NCBI RefSeq assembly: GCF_021462225.1
Contig: NC_061800.1
Coordinates: 3,110,501 to 3,174,500, forward strand
Direction of reading: 5' to 3'
Source: Girardinichthys multiradiatus
Lineage: Eukaryota > Chordata > Actinopteri > Cyprinodontiformes > Goodeidae
DNA length: 64,000 nt
Numbering within the stretch: position 1 is the stretch's first letter; each line of letters opens with the position of its first letter. A model generated the notes under the pieces. The model saw nothing but the letters and a program-made list of their open reading frames with translations. It was not told the origin of the DNA and ran no database searches. Below are positions 13,301-25,300 of the stretch, one piece after another. Both the position numbers and the translations under genes were made by a program.

Positions 13301-16300
13301 GGAGATGTTAATTCCACCTTCAAAAGTAAGTGGAACGCATCAAAACTCTGGGGAGTTGGACATGACATCTTTCCAAGGTTTGAGTTGTGACTTCCAAGGC
13401 CAAAGGAACGTTCCATAGTGCATTGCAAGTCCATGTTAAAGTCCACATAAGGTCCACACCGATCAGCCAGTTACTCTGAAAGTTAGTACACAAGCTTGAT
13501 GTTTATTTTCGGTTTGTTTGGTTTTGTGCAAAGTTTAAAAGCACCAACTGAGAAGCACTAAGAAGAGAAATGGAAGGTTACTTCTCAGGCAAAATCTGAA
13601 ATGCCCTTAAGGTAAAAACAAGAAAGTGACTTTCTTTTTGTGTTTTGCTGTTTTTTTCATCCTATTTCTGCATGAATAGAAGGTATATGTCCTTCTGTTT
13701 AAGTTTGGCCAAATTTTCTGTTCTAAACTCATCATTCAATAAAGGTTTGGTGAACATCTGACTGCATGGATGTTAAATTATGTTCATCTGTCAACAGTAA
13801 AACTTTTATTGTTGAAGGATGTTTAAATGTTTCTGAAATAGATTGGGTGTTCAGTAAGTTGCATTGAGATGAGTTTTTCCTGAAGCTTGGAATTTCTCCT
13901 GTTTAATCTTTCATCCACATAGGAAACATTTGGTGAAGTTGATGATCAAACAAAGTTCTTCATTACCACATCTTAAAAGTTCATATTGATGAAGAGCGTT
14001 GAACAAATGTGTGAAGACTAAAAGCAACTGCATTTAAATCTAGGCCCACTTATACTGTAGTGAATGAATAGTTAGAAATGATGCCTGAAACTTGAATCAT
14101 GACATTGTTTGGTTAATATTCTAAATCTTCTTATCCATTTTAATTAAACCATAAAACTCCGATAGGGTGGTCAGGGTCAGAAATGTTGAAATGCTGTATG
14201 ACACTCAGCACAACCACTCGCACACATTTAAAGGCAAATTAGAATCTTCTGTGTTTTTGGACAGTGGGGAGGATACCAGAATATCCTGGGAAAATCCTTT
14301 GATGAGAACAAACTCAAAGCTATAATTCTTTGAATTTGGAGAACAATACTGTCCATATCATTGTCATTTTTAGTCATAAAGGCATAAATTCTGTCAGAAT
14401 CTTAAAAGTTCATATTGATGAAGAGCGTTGAACAAATGTGTGAAGACTAAAAGCAACTGCATTTAAATCTAGGCCCACTTATACTGTAGTGAATGAATAG
14501 TTAGAAATGATGCCTGAAACTTGAATCATGACATTGTTTGGTTAATATTCTAAATCTTCTTATCCATTTTAATTAAACCATAAAACTCAGATAGGGTGGT
14601 CAGGGTCAGAAATGTTGAAATGCTGTATGACACCCAGCGCAACCACTCGCACACATTTAAAGGCAAATTAGAATCTTCTGTGTTTTTGGACAGTGGGGAG
14701 GATACCAGAATATCCTGGGAAAATCCTTTGATGAGAACAAACTCAAAGCTATAATTCTTTGAATTTGGAGAACAATACTGTCCATATCATTGTCATTTTT
14801 AGTCATAAAGGCATAAATTCTGTCAGAATCTTAAAAGTTCATATTGATGAAGAGCGTTGAACAAATGTGTGAAGACTAAAAGCAACTGCATTTAAATCTA
14901 GGCCCACTTATACTGTAGTGAATGAATAGTTAGAAATGATGCCTGAAACTTGAATCATGACATTGTTTGGTTAATATTCTAAATCTTCTTATCCATTTTA
15001 ATTAAACCATAAAACTCAGATAGGGTGGTCAGGGTCAGAAATGTTGAAATGCTGTATGACACCCAGCGCAACCACTCGCACACATTTAAAGGCAAATTAG
15101 AATCTTCTGTGTTTTTGGACAGTGGGGAGGATACCAGAATATCCTGGGAAAATCCTTTGATGAGAACAAACTCAAAGCTATAATTCTTTGAATTTGGAGA
15201 ACAATACTGTCCATATCATTGTCATTTTTAGTCATAAAGGCATAAATTATGTCAGTGTTTCTCCATAAAAATAAAGCATTTTTTAAGATAAAGAGCAGGA
15301 TGATCAGAGATGGTTTAAAGTAATAAAAAAAAATCCAACAAGTGACTTCCAGGGTACCTAAAATGTGTGTTTCCCTGTCAATAAAAACACATTTCATAAT
15401 GTTTCAGGTCATATCTTAACATTTGTGGATTTATTAATAATCTCTACATTCTGTTTTATCCCACTCAGCCAAACTATATCTTGTTTGCATCTTTTTCTTT
15501 TCCAGTGATCTCTTGGTAACCCTCATCTGCCTTTTCTCTTTTACTCACACAAACTTCTTCTCTCCCCTTTCCCCCCCGTTGCTCTTGTCCTGTTTCACTG
15601 ATGTCAACCAGGACCTGCACACTTCAGATGAGTCAGAAAGTGAGGAAGACCTTGACCCAAAGACAGGCATGGAGGTAATAGGCGTCTAATCATTGTAAAA
15701 CGAAATGCAGTGCTGTCGAAAAGTATTTTTCCCCGCTATATATTCTGTTTTTTGTCATGTTTAAATGTTTAATATTATCAAACACATTTTTAGACAAAGA
15801 TAACCTGATATATGAACATATGCATTTTTTAAATGAGGATTTTACCTATTTACCCAACCTGATCCTGTGTGAAAATATAATTTCCCTTTGTGTTAAATCA
15901 TGATTTAATTGTGATTAACTATATTGTTGATGAGTTCCATTAGCCACACCCAGACCTGATCACTGCCAGACCTTTAGAAGACATTACATAAACGGAAACT
16001 GTCACTGATATTTATCAGTCTTTAAAGTGTTACAAAGTCATTTCTAAGGCTTTGGGACTCCAGTGGACCAGAGTAAGAGCCTTAACAGCAGTAAAACTTG
16101 AACCAAAACAACTGCTGACCAAAAAGAACCCAATAGCTACCTTCTCACAAATCCCAAGACTTTTGGAAAATATTCTAAGGGCTAATGAAACATAAATGGA
16201 ACTCATGTGAATTCCCCTTCCATCTGGTCTAAAACTAAAACAGAATATCTCGTACCAACATAAGTAGTGTGATGGCCTGCGGCTAATTTCCTCCCTCAGG

Positions 16301-19300
16301 AACTGGAACAAGAATGTCCAACAATCCGTTTGGGTTATTTTGCATTTATTCAGCTGTCTGACTGGTATCTTTTGTAAAAACACTGTATATATACATATTC
16401 ACAAAAAAAATTTTTTTTTTTTATTTTTTATTTTACCTTTTATACAGGGGCTGCACGGTGGCACAGTTGGTAGTACTGTTGCCTTGCAGCAAGAAGGTCC
16501 TGGGTTCAATTCCCAGCCGGGGGTCTTTCTGCATGGAGTGTGCATGTTGTCCCCATGCATGCGTGGGTTCTCACCAGGTACTCCGGCTTCCTCCCACAGT
16601 CCAAAGACATGCCTGTTAGGTTAATTGGTCACTCTAAATTGCCCTTAGGTGTATGAATGAGTTTGTGCATGGTTGTTTGTGTGTTGCCCTGCGATGGACT
16701 GGCGACCTGTCCAGGGTGTACCCCGTCTCTCACCCATAAACTGCTGGAGATAGGCACCAGCTTCCCCGTGACCCACTATGGAATAAGTGGTAGAAAATGA
16801 CTGACTGACTTTTTATACATTTATATTTAAAATGTCATCATTGAGAGGCAAGTGGAACCAAAGTCAAATTCCTTATTTGTTTTCAAGAACTTGGTAAATA
16901 CAGCTAAGTTTGATTACATTTAAATGTGACAAAAAAGCAAAAACTGAAGCAATCAGTTAGTGGCCAAATACATTTTTATTGCATATATATCTTACTTTTC
17001 TTCACCGGATGACTCAATATTCTGAGACGTTAATGAAATAACTGGTTCAGATTACAAAGAGATATAGTCTTTTCAGCTTTTTTAACAAGCTGATAAAAAG
17101 GCTGGCTCTGTTGTGGGTACTCCTCTGGAGATCATTGTGGAAAGACGGATTCTTCATAAAATGAAGAACATCATGGAGAACCCTGAGCATTCTCTTCATG
17201 AGACTGTCCTACAACAACAGAGTGTCTTCAGTCAGAGGCTTCTTCAGATCTGCTGTAAGACGGAGCGCTACAGGAGATCCTTCCTGCCCACAGCCATTAG
17301 CATCTACAGCGGCTCTTTGAGGAAACCTTCATAATATGAGCTATAACAACATTTAATTTCCCTTTGGGATTAATAAAGTATTTTTGAATTGAATTGAATT
17401 GAATTGTGATGGCTGTCCTTAGGCACTCAGCAGGAGATACTTCCATCCGTCTTGTAACTTTTTGCTCACATGCACATCTAATTTATAAGCAAATTAGTTT
17501 TTATAAAGCTTCAAACAACTTATAATTGGATGAGATATTGCACACAGCGGACAATAACCGGACAGTTTTATTGTTAGGTTTGTGCTGTGGAGCACGAACA
17601 GTAGACCAGTCAGAGATGTTGAGCTTACCAACACGACAGTCACGAAACTTGGCTTGATCCCTATTGTAACATAATTTGAACCCATAACCTGCCCAAACTG
17701 TTTAGAGTAAGGTCCAAAACTCTATTTTCTTAGTTTTTGTCTTTTACAATCTGGAATTTAAAATTATTTTTATGGGAGGTGTATTATTTAAGTTACTCAA
17801 TAAAAAGTAATACATTTAAAAATGCAAAAGTTGTTTTATTTTGAGACAAAAATGAAACGGGAAAACAATTGAATTCCTGAATGCATGACCCTCTAAAGTC
17901 GACCAATATAGAACCATTTTTTACAGGAATTACATCAGCAAGCCCCTCTGTAATCTTCAGAGATAGACACATCAAGCTTCTGGAGTCTTTGCCTATTTTT
18001 TATTGAAAAAGAGAACCGTGCCACCGAAACTATTGCAGGTTATGTTACCTCGCCAAAATGTATTACACTTTTTAAGTTATACCACTGATTCTTGATTGGA
18101 TTGATTTCTGGAACCTGCTGGAAGCAGATTTCTGGAACCTGCATTACAAGATACAGGGGTTGGACAATGAAACTGAAACACCTGTCATTTTAATGTGGGA
18201 AGTTTCATGGCTAAATTGGACCAGCCTGGTAGCCGGTCTTCATTGATTGCACATTGCACCAGTAAGAGCAGAGTGTGAAGGTTCAATTAGCAGGGTAAGA
18301 GCACAGTTTTGCTCAACATATTCAAATGCACACAACATTATGGGTGACATACCAGAGTTCAAAAGAGGACAAATTGTTGGCGTACGTCTTGCTGGCACAT
18401 CTGTGACCAAGACAGCAAGTCTTTGTGCTGTATCAAGAGCCACTTTATCCAGGGTAATGTCAGAATACCACCAAGAAGGACGAACCACATCCACCAGGAT
18501 TAACTGTGGACGCAAGAGGAAGCTGCCTGAAAGGGATGTTCGGGTGCTAACCCGGATTGTATCCAAAAAACATAAAACCACGGCTGCGCAAATCACGGCA
18601 GAATTAAATGTGCACTTCAACCCTCCTGTTTCCACCAGAACTGTCCGTCGGGAGCTCCACAGGGTCAACAGGGTATACACGGCCGGGCTGCTATAGCCAA
18701 ACCTTTGGTCACTCATGCCAATGCCAAACATCGGTTTCAATGGTACAAGGAGCGCAAATCTTGGGCTGTGGACAATGTGAAACATGTATAGTTCTCTGAT
18801 GAGTCCACCTTTACTGTTTTCCCCACATCTGGGAGAATTACGATGTGGAGAAGCCACAAAGAAGCGTTACCACCCAGACTGTTGCATGCCCAGAGTGAAG
18901 CATGGGGGTGGATCAGTGATGGTTTGGGCTGCCATATCATGGCATTCCCTTGGACCAATATTTGTGCTAGATGGGCGCGTCACTGCCAAGGACTACCAAA
19001 CCATTCTTGAGGACCATGTGCATCCAATGGTCCAAACCTTGTATCCTGAAGGTGATGCTGTGTATAAGGATGACAAAGCACCAATACACACAACAAGACT
19101 GGTGAAAGATTGGTTTCATGAACATGAAAGTGAAGCTGAACATCTCCCATGGCCTGCACAGTCACCAGATCTAAATATTATTGAGCCACTTTGGGGTGTT
19201 TTGGAGGAGCGAGTCAGGAAACATTTTCCTCCACCAGTATCACGTATTGACCTGGCCACTATCCTGCAAGAAGAATGGCTTAAAATCCCTCTGACCACTG

Positions 19301-22300
19301 TGCAGGACTTGTATATGTCATTCCCAAGACGAATTGACGCTGTATTGGCCCTACACCATACTAATAAATTATTGTGGTCTAAAACCAGGTGTTTCAGTTT
19401 CATTGTCCAACCCCTGTATTTAATGGTTTGTGGTCTATCCCTCCAGGTTTCAAAGTCATATATACTCAGATGTGGCTGCCTCAAGAATTTCTCTATTTTT
19501 TTTCAGCATTTTTGGTCTTTAATTCTGACCAGTTTCTCAGACCTTCTTATGTTCCCTGTTAAATCCAGAATAGAATTTAAAATTCTCCTCCTCACATATA
19601 AAGCCCTTAATAATCTAGCTTCATCATACATCAGAGATCTGATTGTTCCATACGTTCCTAACAGAGCACTTCGTTCTCAGACTGCAGGTTTACTGGTGGT
19701 TCCTAGAGTCTCTAGAAGTGGAATGAGAGGCAGATCTTTTAGTTATCAGGCTCCTCTCCTCCCAGTTTTAGTCCATGAGGCAGGCACCCAGGCTACTTTT
19801 AAGGCTAGGCTTAAAACTTTCCTTTTTGATAAAGCTTATAGTTAGAGTGGCTTAGGTCATCCTTAGCTATCTTCCGTATTTTTTACCTCCATCTTCTTCC
19901 CTCCCTGTTGGATGGAGTAAGGGGGAATCAAGTTTAGCCTAAACCGGCACAGTTATGGTTGAGGTGCAAACACACCATCCATTTCTGCTACCTGTATGAC
20001 CCCCTCTCTTTTCCAATGGTTATGGGCAAGGTATCCCAATCGTTGTGGTTTTTAGTATAACAATGGCCTCTCAGTGGGCTCTAGATGGAAGAACTGTCTA
20101 CTTTTAAGGCTAGGCTTAAAACTTTCCTTTTAGATAAAGCTTATAGTTAGAGTGGCTTAGGTTATCCTGAGCAATCTCTGTAGTTATGCTGCTATAGGCT
20201 TAGGCTGCTGGAAGACATAATGACCACTTTCACTCTCTCTGCTACATTCTCATGCTACTCTCCAATTTTGTATTATTTGCTGTTATTTCAGCTTTTAACT
20301 CTTTGTCCTGTCAGTTTTTTCTCTTTCCAGAGGCTACATCTGACCTGGCTCTGTGTTTAGCTGTGGTACCTTCCTGGAGGGGGACATCGGCCAAGCTGCT
20401 GCTGCCAACAACTTAATGCTCACCTTCTACCCATGATATACTTGGCCCTGTCTTTCTGCGTTTAACCCTGTCTCTCCTAGACATAGCTACTGGCTGAGAT
20501 TCTACTGTGACTAACTGCATGTGCTCTCTTTCATACTCTAGACTTGAAAACTTGCTCAGAGTTCATCTGCTTCGCTGTAATTCTCTCCTAGATGAAACCA
20601 CTAAAGGAGCTATAACCGTTAATGTCTCGCTTTTCCTTCCCATAGAAAGTACTCCTGGATCAGTGCTTCTGTGTTCTTTTTTGTCTCTGGTCTGTTCTCT
20701 CAAACTCCCAGTCATTAGTGGCAGATGGTCGCTTACACTGAGCCTGGTTCTGGTGGAGGTTTCTTCCTGTTAAAAGGGAGTTTTCCTGTTAAAAGGGAGT
20801 TTTCCTCTCCACTGTTGCTACATGTATGCTCAGTATGAGGGATTGCTGCAAAGTCAATGCAAGCGCGGTCTATAGTCTCTACACGCTGATCCAGGAGGAG
20901 TGAATGCTGCAAGTCACTGACTCAATACAATCTGCTGGGTTTCCTTAGATAGAAAAATGGTAAACCAATTTTAATAATAAACTGAATCTGACTGCAATGT
21001 TTAATAATTAGGATTAATTGGAATATGCACTGCTCAAAAAAAAAAGGGAATGCTCAAATAACACATCCTAGATCTGAATGAACGAAATATTCTCATTGAA
21101 TACTTTGTTCTGTACAAAGTTGAATGTGCTGACAACAAAATCACACAAAAATCATCAATGAAAATCAAATTTATTAACCAATGGAGGCCCGGATTTGGAG
21201 TCATACACAAAATTTAAATGGAAAAACACACTACAGGCTGATCCAACTTTGATGTAATGTCCTAAAAACAAGTCAAAATGAGGCTCAGGAGGAACCCAGG
21301 TCCAACCGCACCAGCATAAGGTCTCACAAGGGGTCTGAGGATCTCATCTCGGTACCTAATGCCAGTCAGGCTACCTCTGGCGAGCACATGGAGGGCCATG
21401 CGGGCCTCCAAAGAAATGCTACCCCACACCATTACTGACCCACTGCCAAACCGGTCATGCTGACAATGTTGCAGGCAGCAGATCACTCTCCACAGTGTCT
21501 CCAGACTCTGTCACGTCTGTCACGTGTGCTCAGTGTGACCCTGCTTTCATCTGTGAAGAGCACGGCACCAGTGGCGAATTTGCCAATCCTGGTGTTCTCT
21601 GGCAAATGCCAAGCATTCTGCATGGTGTTGGGCTGTGAACACAACCCCCATTTATGGACGTCAGGCCCTCACACCATCCTCATGGAGTCGGTTTGTAACC
21701 GTTTGTGGCCTGCTGAGGTCATTTTGCAGGGCTCTGGCAGTGCTCCTCCTGTTCCTACTTGCACAAAGGCGGAGGTAGCGGTCCTGCTGCTGAGTTGTTG
21801 CCCTCCTACGGCCTCCTCCACGTCTCCTGGTGTACTGGCCTGGTAGCGCCTCCAGGCTCTGGATACTACGCTGACAGACACAGCAATCCTCCTTGTCACA
21901 ATTCGCATTGATGTGCCATCCTGGCTGAGCTGCACTACCTGAGCCACTTGTGTGGGTTGTAGAGTCCGTCTCATGCTACCACGAGTGTGAAAGCACCACC
22001 AACATTCAAAAGTGACCAAAACATCAGCCAGAAAGCATAGGTACTGAGAAGTCGTCTGTGGTCCCCACCTGCAGAACCACTCCTTTATTGAGTGTGCCTT
22101 GCTAATCGCCAAAGATTTCCCCCTGTTGTCTATTCCATTTGCAGAACAACATGTGAAATTGATTGTCAAATCAGTGTTGCTTCCTAAGTGGACAGTTTGA
22201 TTTCACAGAAGTTTGATTTACTTGGAGTTATATTGTGTTGTTTAAGTGTTCCCTTTATTTTTTTGAGCAGTGTATATACCTGACCTGAAATCTGTATTGG

Positions 22301-25300
22301 CGCTATATAAATAAAACCGAATTGAATTGAATAGATGGAAAAAGCCTCCACCATGAAGCTGCAACCCCCATGTTTCAGTGTTTGGAGACTGTTATCAGCA
22401 TAACAACAGGTTATAGCCACACGCTCTATTGTCTTCATGCTGTTGGTGTTAACCATCTCTACTTGTAGTTGTTATTGGTTGTGAAACAAATGTATATATT
22501 CTGAGATAATTTCATTATTTCTTTATGTGTATATATTACATCTCCATTTTATATATTTTTAGAATTATTTAAAATATGTATTTTGAGAAAATCCATGTCC
22601 ATAATTTTGAAAAACAAAATAAATTATATTTAAAGTCTGCTGTAAAGCAACAAAAGTGATGTAATGTAAGGCTGTAAATAATTTTGCAGTCTACTGCATA
22701 TCCAGAGTTTCAGATTATTTAGATGAAAAAGGCTTACTCCTGTTTAGTGACTGATTTCCTGATCATCAAGTGGCGGGATAATCTGTGTGTTTTTTTGGCT
22801 GAATTGTGTCATGATTTATAAAATACCAGCAATATGTTATTTGTTGTGAGAAGGTGTCAGTCACTGTCATTCTTTTTTTGATAATATTCTATTTTAGTCA
22901 TGTATAGAAATAATTTGAAGGTTTTTTTCAACATCTGTGACTAATTCATAGAAGAGAATCTTTTTAGTGGGTTGGTTGCTTCACTTTATTAAAGACACAC
23001 GTGGGGCTTTTATTAGTGAAAATTTCACACACCAAAGGTTTCAAAGCAGCTGTCTTGCTGGTTTCAGTATTAATGTTTGCAACCTAACATGTATTTTTGA
23101 AATTGTTTTTCAGCTTCTCAACCCAAACTTCATCCAGGAAGGTGAGATATAAATGAATTTACATGACCTGGTACATTAGTATAAACTCCTAAAGAAAAGG
23201 TGACATTTGATCCAGTTTCACAAATGTATCATGATGGCATAAATCATCGGCATTTCTAGAAAGCTTAATCTTTTAGCTATTTTTTCTAGTTTTTATAATG
23301 CCCATTTAAAAAATGCTTTGGTCTAAAATACAGAAAACAGAAACATCTCGTATTCATACTCGTTGTCTTCCGCTTCATCCGGGACCGGGTCGCGGGAGCA
23401 GCAGACTCAGTAGAGACACCCAGACGTCCCTCTCCCAATACACCTCCTCCAGCTCCTCCGGGGGGAGCCCATGGTGTTCCCAGGCCAGCCGAGAGACATA
23501 GTCCCTCCAGCGTGCTCTGGGCCGTACCCTGGGCCTCCTCCCGGTTGGACGTGCCTGGAACACCTCCCGAGGAAGGCGTCCAGGAGGCATCCATGATAGA
23601 TGCTTGAGCCACCTCAACTAGCTCCTCTCGATGTGGAGGAGCAGCGGCTTTACTCCGAGCTCCTCCCGGATGGCCAAGCTCCTCACCCCATCTCTAAGGG
23701 AGTGCCTGGCCACCCTACGGAGGAAGCTAATTTCAGCTGCTTTTATTAGGGATCTCGTTTTTCAGTCATGACACAAAGTTCATGTCCAAAGGTGAGGTTA
23801 GGAACGTATTCACTGCAGTGAAGTCTCCCAGCAGAATAATGGAGTCCCTGGGAGGGCCACTATGCAGTACCCCCAACAGGAATGCCAAGAAGGCTGGGTA
23901 CTCCGCACTACAGCTTGGCTCGTAGGCTGAAATGACAGTCCGAGACATGTCCCCAACCTGAAGGTGCAGGGATGTGACCCTCTCATCCACTGGGGTAAAC
24001 CCCAACACAGGACAGCTGAGCTGGGGGGCAACAAGCAAACTACTCAGGCTACTTCCACCTCAGTGAGGTGACATTCCATGTTCCTAGAGCCTGCTTAAGC
24101 ATCCTGAGATCGGGCCGCCAAGGTCTCCACCTTCGTCAGCTGGCCGATCCTCTTTGCACCGGTCCCTCATGGTTCCCCCTGCAGATGGTGGGCCCACTGG
24201 GGGATGGCCTCACGTCTCTCATTTGGGCTTGGCCCAGCCGGGTCCCGCGAGGAGCAACCTGGCCACCATGCCTTCTCTGACAAGTCCCAACCCCAGGCCT
24301 GGCTCCAGGGCGTACCCTGCCTCCCGCCCATAGACTGCTGGAGATAGGTATCAGCTTCCCCGCAACCCAGTATGGAAGAAGCAGTATAGAAAACAACTGA
24401 CTGTCTGACTGACTGACAATCTAAAAAGTAAAAGTAAACTTTAAATTTAAATCACATAAATAGCACAGTCGGTTAAAATAGGGATACCATCAACTGTCAG
24501 TGGTATTATAAGAAAGTAGAAGTGATTGGGAACAGTAGCAAAGCATCCACAAAGTGGTAGGAACCGGTAAACTGATGGAGCGGGGGCAGCGGATGCTGAT
24601 GCTCATAAGTGCACAGAGGTCGCCGACCTTCTGTAGAGTCAATTGCTACAGACCTCCAAACTTCATATGGCCTTTAGATTAGCTCAAGAACAAAGTGTAG
24701 AGAGCCTCATGGAATGGGTATCAAACAACTGGATCCAAACGATACATTACGTGCAATGCAAAGCGTCGGATGCAGTGGAACTCTGAATGCTTCAGCAGAC
24801 CAAGAGATTTTAGCACAAAGTAGAGTCCATAAAGACATGGATGAGATAGTTTGGTGTGGATGAGCTTGACTTTCCTGCACAGAGTCCTGACTTCAACCCT
24901 TTAGAACACCTTTGAATCCCATGATGGACTCGAAGCGAATGTCATGTGGAGTTGAAAAATCTGAACTTTTCTGTCAGTTGTCGTCGCGAATCAGTGGGTG
25001 CTGTCCCTGCAAAGAAGGGAAAACAATAAATAAGATAAAAAATCCATAAGCTCACGTATATAAAAAGACAAAAATTCAAGTACACATAGGAGGAAGGAAG
25101 GTTTGCTCTGACAGGTTTGTGGGTGGCTTTGAAAAAAGCTGTTGAAATTTAGTCCAGAAAAGGACTGGTTACTAAGGCATGCATGAAAATGTGAGGCACA
25201 CGTGGCCTTCACACACCTCTTTCTATTGAGCTGAGATTTATTTACTCACCAAGGACAGATGGACAGGCGTTCTGCATCGGAGAATTGCCTGTAGTTGGTT

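Noticed and set aside
13972..15255. CRISPR-like array
   Set aside because: Only three long (429 bp) adjacent copies with no spacers, in vertebrate intron DNA. It is a tandem duplication.
15086..15397. A 103-codon minus-strand frame in the last tandem copy
   Set aside because: Low-complexity hydrophobic composition, no family, and it crosses the end of the tandem repeat, so it is probably chance.
18784..19845. A 353-codon open frame as a host gene
   Set aside because: It is a Tc1 transposase core read through into an L2 LINE tail. The Tc1 inverted repeat lies in the middle of it.
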